Shown piece by piece: positions 46,099 to 55,749 of a DNA stretch of 64,000 bases. How positions within the stretch are numbered: the stretch's first letter is position 1; every line of letters starts with the position of its first letter. The stretch comes from Paulinella micropora (lineage: Eukaryota > Cercozoa > Imbricatea > Euglyphida > Paulinellidae). The notes beneath the pieces were generated by a model that saw only the letters and a program-made list of their open reading frames with translations, did no database searches and was not told where the DNA came from. The stretch covers positions 124,001-188,000 of the forward strand of contig WBZZ01006266.1 in NCBI GenBank assembly GCA_019918135.1, in the 5' to 3' direction. The position numbers and the translations under genes were made by a program.

Positions 46099-48961
46099 TT
46101 GTAACCAAAGGGTACTTTTCCGCAGCTTCCTCTTCAGCCGACGGCCGGGGTTTCTTGGAAGACGACTCCTGCGCTTGTCGGGCTTGGCCCTTTCTCTTTT
46201 GTGCTTTCTTGTACTTTTTTTTCAAGGTATTCCAGTTCTTGATGCCGGCGATCTCGCACACGCGCCTGCGCTCCGCCCGGCGCTCCGCCCGCAACATCTC
46301 CTCGGTCGCGTGCCTGATCCTTTCGCTGTCTGCTCGCTCTTCTGCCAAGGCCACTAGCCTTTCTTGCCACTCCCCGACGCTGAGGTCCTCACGCGGACTC
46401 TCGCTGGAGCTCTCGCGAAGCTTCGATTCCGAGCTGGCTTCTTCTGTACTGCTAAGCCACTGGTCGAATTCCGCGCGGGTCACAATTCGCATGTTCACGA
46501 TCCCGTAAGCCTTGAGCCGGCCCGCGCCCTTGTGTTGCTCGTCCTTGCAATTCACGAACCCACACAGCCCTTCTCTGCAGATCCCCGCGGGTTCGCACTG
46601 GTGCCCTAGCTCGCCCTGGCTGCGCGGACAGTAGGCGCAGAAATTGACGCGCTGGTCTTTCTTGTTAGAGCCACTGCCGGCGCCTGAACCCCTGCGCGGA
46701 GGAAACACCTTATAGCCATTACCGTGCAAGGCCGCGAGGGGGATATCCGTCGCGGCCTTGTTATAGGACTGTTTCAGCTCTTTCAAGTAATTCTCATACA
46801 CCGAAACAAATGTTGACCATTCTGTCAGGCGTCCTTTGTCTGGGATCACCCCGTGTTCTCGGGACCCCTCGTGCAGGAAGCGCGCCAGCACGTTCATGCG
46901 GCTCTCGGTATATCGCTGGTTGTGTTTCAGAGCGGGCGGCGCTATCTCCTGCCAGAAATCTGCACCCTGTTTCTCGTTCACAATCCTGCGGTATCGTGCG
47001 ATGCAGCGCAGTAGAATGTAAGGAAGTTCGTTCTGGGCAATGAGCCTATTCAGGTCGGAACGAACCTTGGCGGGTGTGTTGGCCCAAAGAAATAATGCAA
47101 GCCGCCGCTTCCACTGCCCTTGTTCATCGTTGTAGTTGAGGATAATGTTGCCGGCTACAACGACAGGGGGCGACCAGGTCAGATTCGTCACTGCGGTCTT
47201 GTGCTTGCGAGGGACGGCCACGTCTTCTCCCGAAATCATGCTCTGCATCGTAGCCTGATCCATCACGCTGGCAAAGTCTCGTGGCAGGTCCAGGCACATA
47301 ACAAGCTCCTTTTGATACAGGCTTTCCAGACCGAACTTCTCCTCTGTGCATTTGTTCATCACCCCGACCTTGCCCGGCGCTTTCAGCCTTTTTATGATTT
47401 CAAGCACGGTCCCCTTCCCACTACCCGCCGAGCCTAAGAGGAACGGCATCACCTGCCACCCGTCGTATGTCCCCACCGGGTACATCAGCCGGCCCACCAG
47501 CACCTCGAAAATAAAGAACATGTCTGGACTGAGTTGCAGCTTGAGCGTTTCGGCCCAAAGAGGGGTCAGCCACTCGTCACCGTGTTTGTCTGCCTCTGCC
47601 AACTTTGCAAAATCTATCTCCGCGTCGTAAAAGTGGTCGGTGAACGGGGGCTGCTCACCATTGGCCTTGAAGTCTTCCCAGGTCCTGTACTCCAGCGTCT
47701 TGATGTTAAAGGAACAGTTTCTGAAACTGACCCAGTCGCTGCGCATGGAGGCAGGGCTCATGAGAGGGAAAAAGGGGTGCGCTACGTGAGCCAGATACTT
47801 GTCGAGCGTGTTGAAGCCCGAGCTCACACTGTCAGTATAGTAGACACTTGAACTCAGTACCTCTGCCGCGTAAGCCTTGAAATCCAGCCACGGTTCATAA
47901 ACCCCGGGCACCGTAGCGTGCGGCCGCAGGACAAAGCCCTCATAGCGCAAAAGCTTGTTTGCGGAGCCATGCTGTACCAGCATCTCGCGACAACACTCCG
48001 TGTTATTTGGCAATTTGCCCAGGTTCAGGGGCCCGTAGAATTTCTTCAGGTCTTCGGCCGTGGGCAGGCAGCTGTCGGCGTGGAACTCGACGTCGAGCCC
48101 CAGTGCTCTAGAGACGTGCGAGCGCACGTCCGCCAGCCTGGCGGGCGTCAAGACCTGAGCGCCGCCCTGGTGCACCTCAGACTCCACCAGTAATTCGTCA
48201 AACTTGTAGACGCCAACGATCAGCTTCTGGGATCGCAGGTAGTTCATGACTTCCATCATGATCTTGAGCTCCTCTCTCTGGTAGATGTAGGAGATAAAGG
48301 TAGAGGGCTTGTTGTGCTTGTCGTGCAGCGATTCACACAGAGCCCACAAATCCTGGAACGCGGCGAGGCCCCTGAACCGCTCCGCGAGGTTTTTGCAGGC
48401 TTGCCCCCAGTCCCTCATGAGGGGGCAGTCGATTGCGTAGTCGGCCTTCACGTCCTTCTGGTTTATCACCGAATTGAACTGTTTTTTTGCCCACTTTCTA
48501 CTCTTCGGGCTATCGTCCCTGCCCACTTGCTCCAGCAAGAGTTTCTGCAGGCTTTCCCTCTCGCCGTTCACGAATCTGCGGAACAGGGGGGGCACGGCCG
48601 CCTGCTCTCGGTCTGCCAACTGCACGAGAATGCTAGCTGCCGCGTTGCAAATGTCAAGACTTTCGTAATTCCTGCCCGAGATAACTCGCAACATCCAGCC
48701 GGGCAGGCCTCCGACCGAGCCCTGACCCCACGCTCTCCCCTCGTTGAAATGTTTGCCAGGCATATACTCAACCTCTATCAGGTTCTCTGTGCATGACTTT
48801 AACAGCTCGTTCACTTTCCTCTCTTCTTCGCCCACCACCGCCTTTAACATGGAGATCCTTTTCACGTTGATCTTCTCTACGCGCTGGCCCAGTTTAAACA
48901 ATGCTTTCGGCTCGCCCTCTTCATCATCGTCTTTTTTCGTTGCACGCTTTTGCTTGGGCAT
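46091..48961 (-). CDS. D5: D5-type primase-helicase (SF3)
   Basis: 956 residues from ATG 48961 (MPKQKRATKKDDDEEGEPK), apparently whole. SF3 helicase motifs: Walker A LLGSAGSGKGTVLEIIKRL (residue about 508-522), a Walker-B-type LVMCLDLPRDF (about 548), motif B-like MQSMISGEDVAVPRKHKT (about 565-580), motif C VVVAGNIILNYND (about 600) and an arginine-finger-like KRRLALFLW (about 618). This is the arrangement of poxvirus D5 and other large-virus primase-helicases, which form hexamers and drive genome replication. A Cys-rich zinc cluster (CAYCPRS, HQCEPAGICREGLCGFVNC, about 772-802) and a charged tail with KKPRPSAEEEAAEK follow. The N-terminal 500 residues include IVGVYKFDELLVES but I do not see clear primase catalytic motifs. 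Confidence 0.85.
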   Translation of the reverse strand: MPKQKRATKKDDDEEGEPKALFKLGQRVEKINVKRISMLKAVVGEEERKVNELLKSCTENLIEVEYMPGKHFNEGRAWGQGSVGGLPGWMLRVISGRNYESLDICNAAASILVQLADREQAAVPPLFRRFVNGERESLQKLLLEQVGRDDSPKSRKWAKKQFNSVINQKDVKADYAIDCPLMRDWGQACKNLAERFRGLAAFQDLWALCESLHDKHNKPSTFISYIYQREELKIMMEVMNYLRSQKLIVGVYKFDELLVESEVHQGGAQVLTPARLADVRSHVSRALGLDVEFHADSCLPTAEDLKKFYGPLNLGKLPNNTECCREMLVQHGSANKLLRYEGFVLRPHATVPGVYEPWLDFKAYAAEVLSSSVYYTDSVSSGFNTLDKYLAHVAHPFFPLMSPASMRSDWVSFRNCSFNIKTLEYRTWEDFKANGEQPPFTDHFYDAEIDFAKLAEADKHGDEWLTPLWAETLKLQLSPDMFFIFEVLVGRLMYPVGTYDGWQVMPFLLGSAGSGKGTVLEIIKRLKAPGKVGVMNKCTEEKFGLESLYQKELVMCLDLPRDFASVMDQATMQSMISGEDVAVPRKHKTAVTNLTWSPPVVVAGNIILNYNDEQGQWKRRLALFLWANTPAKVRSDLNRLIAQNELPYILLRCIARYRRIVNEKQGADFWQEIAPPALKHNQRYTESRMNVLARFLHEGSREHGVIPDKGRLTEWSTFVSVYENYLKELKQSYNKAATDIPLAALHGNGYKVFPPRRGSGAGSGSNKKDQRVNFCAYCPRSQGELGHQCEPAGICREGLCGFVNCKDEQHKGAGRLKAYGIVNMRIVTRAEFDQWLSSTEEASSESKLRESSSESPREDLSVGEWQERLVALAEERADSERIRHATEEMLRAERRAERRRVCEIAGIKNWNTLKKKYKKAQKRKGQARQAQESSSKKPRPSAEEEAAEKYPLVTND

Positions 48962-49289
48962 GATGCGTAATCTCTCCTATGAAAAACACACAGCCACCAA
49001 ACGCGTTAGCTTTGCTCTCGCGGGAAACTTCACGTGAAAACAACGTATTTAGAACTAAGAGCAAAAAAGGCAAGGGTTCTGTTCCGGCTGTGTTCCACTT
49101 CTTGGGTTCGTGCGAACTCAAGAATGACAGTATCACGGCTGAGAAACCGCCGGGGGAGAAGAGCGGGATGCACCATTGTGCACTTGCTTTCTAATCTGCC
49201 ATATCAAATTCCTGTTTGTTGGCCGTATCACCTGGACCGTTACGGCCGGGGTAGAGGACGCTGATTCGAAGGCGTACAAAAAAACTTGC
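48962..49289. other. D5 promoter region and spacer
   Basis: No gene supported. The first 70 bp hold the D5 leader (tctcctatgaaaaacacaca). The remainder is unique sequence of mixed composition leading into the tandem array. Confidence 0.4.
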
Positions 49290-50960
49290 GTACCGACCGA
49301 GAAACCAGGCAAAGTTTAGCGGGAGCGAAAAAGAGGGGGATCTGTCCCAAGACCCCGCTCCAGCGGGGGTGGGGGGTGCTCACGCAGCTGGTGCTGAGAC
49401 AGAATCCAGAATTTTTATTTCTCGGCAGGGGGGGGGGGGGGTGCGGCGGGATGCCCCTCGCGTACCGACCGAAAAACCAGGCAAATTTTCGCGGAGCAAA
49501 AAAAGAGGGATCTGTCCCGAGACCCCGCTCCAGCGGGGGTTGGGGGTGCTCACGCAACTGGTGCTGAGACAGAATCCAGAATTTTTATTTCTCGGCAGGG
49601 GGAGGGTGGGGCGGGATGTCCCTCGCGTACCTGCCGAGAAACCAGGCAAATTTTCGCGGGAGCAAAAAAAGAGGGATCTGTCCCGAGACCCCGCTCCAGC
49701 GGGGGTTGGGGGTGCTCACGCAGCTGGTGCTGAGACAGAATCCAGAATTTTTATTTCTCGGCAGGGGGAGGGTGGGGCGGGATGCCCCTCGCGTACGACC
49801 GAGAAACCAGGCAAATTTTCGCTGGAGCGAAAAAGGGGGAGTCTGCCCCCAGACCCCGCTCCAGCGGGGGTGGGGGGTGCTCAATCAGCTGGTGCTGAGA
49901 CAGAATACAGAATTTCTATTTCTCGGCAGGGGGGGGGGGGGGCGGGATGCCCCTCGCGTACCGACCGGGAAACAAGGCAAATTTTCGCGGGAGCAAGAAA
50001 AGAGGGATCTGTCCCGAGACCCCGCTCCAGCGGGGGTTGGGGGTGCTCACGCAGCTGGTGCTGAGACAGAATCCAGAATTTTTATTTCTCGGCAGGGGGA
50101 GGGTGGGGCGGGATGCTCCTCGCGTACGACCGAGAAACCAGGCAAATTTTCGCTGGAGCGAAAAAGGGGGAGTTTGCCCCCAGACCCCGCTCCAGCGGGG
50201 GTGGGGGGTGCTCAGGCAGCTGGTGCTGAGACAGAATCCAGAATTTCTATTTCTCGGCAGGAGGGGGGTTGGGCGGGATGCCCCCCGCGTACCGACCGGG
50301 AAACCAGGCAAAGTTTCGCGGGAGCGAAAAAAGAGGGATCTGTCCCGAGACCCCGCTCCAGCGGGGGTTGGGGGTGCTCACGCAGCTGGTGCTGAGACAG
50401 AATCCAGAATTTTTATTTCTCGGCAGGGGGAGGGTGGGGCGGGATGTCCCTCGCGTACCGACCGAGAAACCAGGCAAATTTTCGCGGGAGCAAAAAAAGA
50501 GGGATCTGTCCCGAGACCCCGCTCCAGCGGGGGTTGGGGGTGCTCACGCAGCTGGTGCTGAGACAGAATCCAGAATTTTTATTTCTCGGCAGGGGGGGGG
50601 TGGGGCGGGATGTCCCTCGCGTACCAACCGAGAAACCAGGCAAATTTTCGCGGGAGCAAAAAAAGAGGGATCTGTCCCGAGACCCCGCTCCAGCGGGGGT
50701 TGGGGGTGCTCACGCAGCTGGTGCTGAGACAGAATCCAGAATTTTTTTTTCTCGGCAGGGGGAGGGTGGGGCGGGATGCCCCTCGCGTACTTTCGCGGGA
50801 GCAAAAAAAGGGGGAGTTTGCCCCCAGACCCCGCTCCAGCGGGGGTGGGGGGGGGGGGGGGTGCTCAAGCAGCTGGTGCTGAGACAGAATCCAGAATTTC
50901 TATTTCTCGGCAGAAGAAAGGGTGGGGCGGGAATACCCCACCTCGTACCGATCGAGAAAC
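49290..50960 (+). repeat. Left tandem array, unit about 165 bp, about ten copies
   Basis: Each unit contains, in order, gctggtgctgagacagaatc, a tatttctcggcaggggg G tract, gaccgagaaaccaggcaaat, cgcgggagcaaaa and the perfect palindrome cccgctccagcggg. Copies start near 49387, 49557, 49725, 49888, 50056, 50219, 50384, 50550, 50717 and 50872. They are 90% or more alike by eye, differing mostly in G-run length. Long open frames through the array come from near-3n spacing and are not genes. Confidence 0.95.
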
Positions 50961-51489
50961 CAGGCGCCTTTGCACTTGTAGCTCTCATGTCCCGCTTTCA
51001 AGGCAACAGGTATGCCAAAGCGCTTGCTCCTTTACTCCACGCGCTCATACTCCTTTTTCTTCCTTTCTTTTTGGAATAAAATTCTTTCAAAAAGTGTCTC
51101 GGACGTCTCTACGTTCTTTACTCCTAGTTGCAACGACAGGAGCCCCGCATCGCCGAAGGATCTTTCCTAGTAATATCAGGGACGGATTTCTCCGTGGCTA
51201 GGCTCAATATTAATAGTAGTTGTTGTGTAAAGCAGTTTGAAAAGAAGCTTGGTAGAGCCCGGAGCTATCTGGAATGTCTCCAGGAGGCCTAGAGACGCCT
51301 GAGACACTTTTTCTAACAGATTTAATTAAGAAAGAGAGAGAGAAGAAGACAAGAAGAGGCGCAGGGAATATTGCAAAAAAAAGCGTTCGTCTTGCGGGCG
51401 AGGAAGGGGAGAGGTGGAATAGCGCGCCCTTCATGTAATTGAACTGGCTAACAAAATTAAATACGATGCCTCAATGACATCCAAAAAAA
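50961..51489. other. Unique spacer between inverted arrays
   Basis: About 530 bp of non-repeated DNA: a C/T-rich stretch with tttttggaataaaattc (51069-51085), sequence of balanced composition, then tttaattaagaaagagagaga (51320-51340). It contains no gene I can support. As the centre of a large inverted repeat it is the natural place to look for a replication or recombination signal. Confidence 0.5.
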
Positions 51490-53020
51490 ACCCTACTTGT
51501 AGCACTAGCACCAACTGCGTGAGCACCCCCCACCCCCACTGGAGCGGGGTCTCGGGACAGAACCCCCCTTTTTATCTCCCGCGAAAAGTTGCCTGGTTCC
51601 CGGTCGGTACGCTGGGGGCATTTCCGCCCTCCCCTGCCCCTGCCGAGAAACAGAAATTCTGAATTCTGTCTCAGCACCAGCTGCGTGAGCACCCCCCAAC
51701 CCCGCTGGAGCGGGATCTCGGGACAGAACCCCCCTTGTTATCTCCCGCGAAAATTTGCCTGGTTTCCCGGTCGGTACGCTGGGGGCATTTCCGCCCTCCC
51801 CTCCCCCTGCCGAGAAACAAAAATTCTGGATTCTGTCTCAGCACCAGCTGCGTGAGCACCCCCCATCCCCGCTGGAGCGGGGTCTCGGGACAGAACCCCC
51901 CTTTTTATCTCCCGCGAAAATTTGCCTGGTTTCCCGGTCGGTACGCGGGGGCATTTTCGCCCTCCCCTGCCCCTGCCGAGAAACAGAAATTCTGGATTCT
52001 GTCTCAGCACCAGCTGCGTGAGCACCCCCCAACCCCGCTGGAGCGGGGTCTCGGGACAGAACCCCCCTTTTTTGCTCCAGCGAAAATTTGCCTGGTTTCC
52101 CGGTCGGTACGCGGGGGCATTTCCGCCCTCCCCTCCCCCTGCCGAGAAACAGAAATTCTGGATTCTGTCTCAGCACCAGCTGCGTGAGCACCCCCAATCC
52201 CCGCTGGAGCGGGGTCTCGGGACAGAACCCCCCATTTTTGCTCCAGCGAAAATTTGCCTGGTTTCCCGGTCGGTACGCTGGGGGCATTTTCCGCCCTCCC
52301 CTCCCCCTGCCGAGAAACAAAAATTCTGGATTCTGTCTCAGCACAAGCTGCGTGAGCACCCCCCATCCCCGCTGGAGCGGGGTCTCGGGACAGAACCCCC
52401 CTTTTAATCTCCCGCGAAAATTTGCCTGGTTTCCCGGTCGGTACGCGGGGGCATTTCCGCCCTCCCCTCCCCCTGCCGAGAAACAAAAATTATGGATTCT
52501 GTCTCAGCACCAGCTGCTTGAGCACCCCCCCACCCCCGCTGGAGCGGGGTCTCGGGACAGAACCCCCTTTTTTTGCTCCCGCGAAAATTTGTCTGGTTTC
52601 TCGGTCGGTACGCTGGGGGCATTTCCGCCCTCCCCTCCCCCTGCCGAGAAACAAAATTCTGGATTCTGTCTCAGCACCAGCTGCGTGAGCACCCCCCATC
52701 CCCGCTGGAGCGGGGTCTCGGGACAGAACCCCCCTTTTTTGCTCCAGCGAAAATTTGCCTGGTTTCCCGGTCGGTACGCGGGGGCATTTCCGCCCTCCCC
52801 TCCCCCTGCCGAGAAACAGAAATTCTGGATTCTGTCTCAGCACCAGCTGCTTGAGCACCCCCCACCCCCGCTGGAGCGGGGTCTCGGGACAAACCCCCCC
52901 CCCCCCCCCTTTTTATCTCCCGCGAAAATTTGCCTGGTTTCTCGGTCGGTGCGGGGGGGCATCTCCGCCTACCTCCTCCCTTTGCCGAGAAATAGAAATT
53001 CTGGATTCTGTCTCAGCACC
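51490..53020 (-). repeat. Right tandem array, same unit inverted, about ten copies
   Basis: The reverse complement of the left-array unit, tandemly repeated at about 165-bp spacing (near 51505, 51671, 51838, 52004, 52171, 52341, 52507, 52673, 52839, 53005). Copies share G/C-tract length differences not seen in the left array, for example ccccccttttt versus aaaaaagaggg, so each array has been homogenised partly on its own. The two arrays form an imperfect inverted repeat with arms of about 1.5-1.7 kb. Confidence 0.95.
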
Positions 53021-53323
53021 AGGTGTTACTGCAGAATGGGGGTACCCTTTCCCTTAGATGCCCGGGCGCCCCCCCGGGGCCCTTTCCAATGGAGCGCTTC
53101 CTTTTTTTGCTTGCAGTGCCAAGCATCGGCCAGTCTACGCAGTGTTTACTCCTACAGATATTATCGGTCAAGGCCACCGGCAAAAAAAGTGTTTACAAAG
53201 AAACTTGCTTTAATGAAGCCAAACAGCTGCAAAGATTGCTACTCTTTGTCATGTGCACTTTTTCCCGCCGCTTTCTTTGGGTACAAACAAGCACAAACAC
53301 TCCTGTTGCATTGAAAGCGAAAC

Positions 53324-53611
53324 ATGCGAGCTATGGGGGTGCAAAGGCGCCTGGTTTTCTCGGTCGGCAGCGACTTGTACAGGTTTGACATCAACGACGC
53401 AAAACAAAACTACAGCACACTAGCCTCTGTGCAAGGAGTAAGCAGCCTAGCTTGTCGTAAGGAGCGTGTGTACTTGACGGGCCCCGAAGTTCGCGGTCTA
53501 GCCGCTAGGTGGGATTCTGCGGAGGGAATAGCGACGCTCGTACGCAAAAGCCTGGATTCGCCCTATGGTCTGGCTGCACACCTTTCTCGAGCAGGTCCAT
53601 CCAGGAAATAG
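53324..53611 (+). CDS. Short beta-propeller-like protein or fragment
   Basis: 95 residues from ATG 53324: MRAMGVQRRLVFSVGSDLYR then FDINDAKQNYSTLASVQGVS then SSLACRKERVYLTGPEVRGL. The alternation of short strands with a small-residue-rich turn recalls one or two blades of a beta-propeller (NHL/kelch-like), which would normally need six or seven, so this is probably a fragment or the first exon. The end overlaps a gene on the other strand. The 53020-53323 stretch before it has a C-rich start and no supported gene. Confidence 0.35.
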   Translation: MRAMGVQRRLVFSVGSDLYRFDINDAKQNYSTLASVQGVSSLACRKERVYLTGPEVRGLAARWDSAEGIATLVRKSLDSPYGLAAHLSRAGPSRK

Positions 53612-53998
53612 ATCCACTGTCGTAAGTGTCATGCTTCATGTAGGCATATCCTAACAAGTTGAGCATTTGCTTCGAGATCATACACTTCAGCATGGCCTCG
53701 ATTTCGGCGCGGCTCTGCACGTAGAATACCCGAAGCGTTTGCCGGCGTGGAGGTTCAGGCAGCCACCCAGATCATAATCAACCTCATTTTCGTAATACTG
53801 TTTCGGGGGTAGCGCCGTGGAGGCCGAATTTGGTGTAATCCCTCTTGAGGGCGACAGGTCGTGCCCAGCACGGCCACGGACGGCGGAGACCACGAGGACA
53901 GATGTCGCAGCAGTTCCTCTGGCAGTACAAACAAAGGAAAACACAAAACACAGGATAATACAGCGGTGGAAGATGTCACAAAGGTCAGGTTTGGACAA
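53505..53998 (-). pseudogene. Unknown secreted-type protein
   Basis: The minus strand from 53998 reads MSKPDLCDIFHRCIILCFVF then SFVCTARG, a signal-peptide-like start, then YYENEVDYDLGGCLNLHAGK and, in an overlapping frame, AEIEAMLKCMISKQMLNLL and KHDTYDSGSISWMDLLEKG. It appears broken about once. The acidic/aromatic first part and helical second part do not match a family I know. G-run/C-run palindromes (54001-54071) flank its start. Confidence 0.4.
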
Positions 53999-53999
53999 G

Positions 54000-54072
54000 G
54001 GAGGGGGGGGGTGCCCCCCCCATCACCCTGGCGGGTCGGTATGGCGGGGGGGGGGGGGGGCACCCCCCCCCC
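54000..54072. repeat. Two G-run/C-run palindromes
   Basis: gggaggggggggtgccccccc (54000-54020) and a longer G run followed by caccccccccccc (54045-54073) flank catcaccctggcgggtcgg. They separate the divergent secreted-type and LRR genes. Confidence 0.7.
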
Positions 54073-54132
54073 CTTGAACAAGCACCTCTGGCTTGGAAAC
54101 GTCCTTTGGTCACAATCCGCAAATTTTAGCCA

Positions 54133-55302
54133 ATGCCCAAAAGGCAGCGAGCTGGTAAGCTCAAGAAAGTTCGTGTCCCTGCCCCTGCCCCGGCGGCCCC
54201 CTTTCAGCCTTTTTCGGCTGCTGGCGTGCTAGCAGGCGCCACCACGATGGAGGACTTCATGGAATACCACAGCCGAAGCGGCGACCTGTCTGAGCTTGAT
54301 CTTGGCAAAGCGGTGGATCGACAGTTGCTCCTGGAATACGGTCATGCGTGGTCACAGGTCGGAGTGCCTATCCGCAGGGTTCTGCTGCGCAAGTCGTTAG
54401 CTCTCCCGGACCTGTCTGCCTTTTCGGCCTTTATCTCAGTTCTTCGCGTCGAGGAGCTGGATTTATCAGGCTCCTCTCAGCTCACAGACGACATGCTGGC
54501 TGCTCTGTTGGAAAGCTTCCCGCGGCTTCAGCGACTGGTCTTGGCGGGCTGCGCCAAGGTCACAAACAAGGGCCTTTTGCACGTGGGCCGCCTGGCGCCT
54601 CAACTCCAAACGCTAGACTGCTCCTCTTGCCCCATCATCACAGGCGGGGGTTTGATTAGTCTGCTCGGCGATCTTCCGAAACTCGAACGCTTAGTACTTC
54701 AGCGTTGCTTTGGTCTAGAAAGCCAGGCTATGGTCCTTTTTGCACAAACGGGCCATCCACGGCTCCAAGAACTAGATCTGTCTTATTGCCCCTGGATTGA
54801 GGATTGCGTGCTGGCCCGCCTAGCTGAGCAGAATTTCCCCAAGCTCGCACTGCTGGACCTGACATGTTGTTCCAAGATCACAGACGCCGGAGTTGCGGCG
54901 TTATCGTCACAGCTGCATCGGCTGCGGCGCCTGAGTCTGTCGGGCTGCTTCAAGCTTACAGAAGCGATCTGGCCCCACCTGTCGGCGCAAAACTGCCTGC
55001 CAAAGTTGGAGGAGCTTGATCTGTCGCGTTGCTCTTTGCTTACGGGCGAAAAAACGTCGCGATGGCCCAAGAAGCAGAAGCTACCTACTAGCCTGACCAC
55101 CTTGAATCTCTCCAGGTGTCATGCGCTCACCGACAAGGGTCTGCAGGCCTTGGTCACGCGGCTACCCAGCCTCCAAAAAATCGATCTTTCGTATTGTCCG
55201 GAGCTTACTAAAGATTCACTGGCGACCTTGTCCAAAGTAACGGGGCTACAGCAAATGAACCTCACGCAATGCAAGGGGATTCTAGGCGCGCGAGGCAATT
55301 AG
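54133..55302 (+). CDS. Cysteine-type leucine-rich-repeat protein (FBXL/AMN1-like)
   Basis: 389 residues from ATG 54133. A basic, Pro/Ala-rich N-terminus (MPKRQRAGKLKKVRVPAPAP) is followed by about ten LRR-CC units of about 26 residues: VEELDLSGSSQLTDDMLAAL, LQRLVLAGCAKVTNKGLLHV, LQTLDCSSCPIITGGGLISL, LQELDLSYCPWIEDCVLARL, LALLDLTCCSKITDAGVAAL, LRRLSLSGCFKLTEAIWPHL, LEELDLSRCSLLTGEK, LTTLNLSRCHALTDKGLQAL and LQKIDLSYCPELTKDSLATL. This is the substrate-binding solenoid of FBXL F-box proteins and yeast AMN1. No clear F-box is visible in the N-terminal 90 residues, though HSRSGDLSELDLG could be a degenerate one. With a viral Skp1 in the same window, an SCF-like role is an attractive inference. 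Confidence 0.8.
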   Translation: MPKRQRAGKLKKVRVPAPAPAAPFQPFSAAGVLAGATTMEDFMEYHSRSGDLSELDLGKAVDRQLLLEYGHAWSQVGVPIRRVLLRKSLALPDLSAFSAFISVLRVEELDLSGSSQLTDDMLAALLESFPRLQRLVLAGCAKVTNKGLLHVGRLAPQLQTLDCSSCPIITGGGLISLLGDLPKLERLVLQRCFGLESQAMVLFAQTGHPRLQELDLSYCPWIEDCVLARLAEQNFPKLALLDLTCCSKITDAGVAALSSQLHRLRRLSLSGCFKLTEAIWPHLSAQNCLPKLEELDLSRCSLLTGEKTSRWPKKQKLPTSLTTLNLSRCHALTDKGLQALVTRLPSLQKIDLSYCPELTKDSLATLSKVTGLQQMNLTQCKGILGARGN

Positions 55303-55323
55303 AGCTTTTTTTTATTATGCTGA

Positions 55324-55491
55324 TTATTAAATTCGAAAGTCGACGAATTTACCCTTAAATTCACCGACTGTCCGAATCTCGCTAAAATATGTCTCCCGCA
55401 GGATTTGGTGTGCTCCAGCATCGAGATGTGTTGTTGGGATTGCAAAGGGCTCAGTCTGTTTCGGTTTAGTTCACAATCGTGCCAAAATTAA
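55324..55491 (+). pseudogene. LRR-family fragment
   Basis: A 55-codon stretch with two LRR-like units: VDEFTLKFTDCPNLAKICLP followed by SIEMCCWDCKGLSLFRFSS. They match the C-x-x-L pattern of the LRR fragments at 40017 and 55750 and not the FBXL gene just upstream. No start codon; it begins 21 bp after the stop of the LRR gene. A remnant of a separate LRR gene. Confidence 0.45.
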
Positions 55492-55749
55492 ACCTTTGTC
55501 AGGGATTTTTTTATTAATTTTTTTTTTACATTCTTAGCGCAGGGAAAGGGCAAGGGGGGAGGGGAAGGGCGCAGAATCTACAAAAAAATTAATACATGCA
55601 ACGCCTCCGCTAAGCTACCCCCCTCACCCCCCCCCCTTTTTTTGTTTGTTTAAAGGGGAAGAGAAGGGAGAAGAGAAGGGGGGAGAGAGGGGCGCCCTTT
55701 CTCTCTCCCCCTCCCGTTCCCCTTCTCGCTCCCCTTCCCTCTCTCGAAC
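55492..55749. other. Low-complexity spacer
   Basis: A/T-rich run (55507-55532), G/A tracts, a C run (55628-55637) and gagaggggagaaggg-type repeats. No gene seen. Confidence 0.5.

Noticed and set aside
49369-52858. Long open frames on both strands in the 165-bp arrays
   Set aside because: Near-3n repeat spacing keeps frames open; same peptide in every unit, with no start signal and frame changes tracking G-run length.
49290-53020. CRISPR-like array
   Set aside because: Units are about 165 bp, contiguous, with no unique spacers, and the arrays are inverted to one another.
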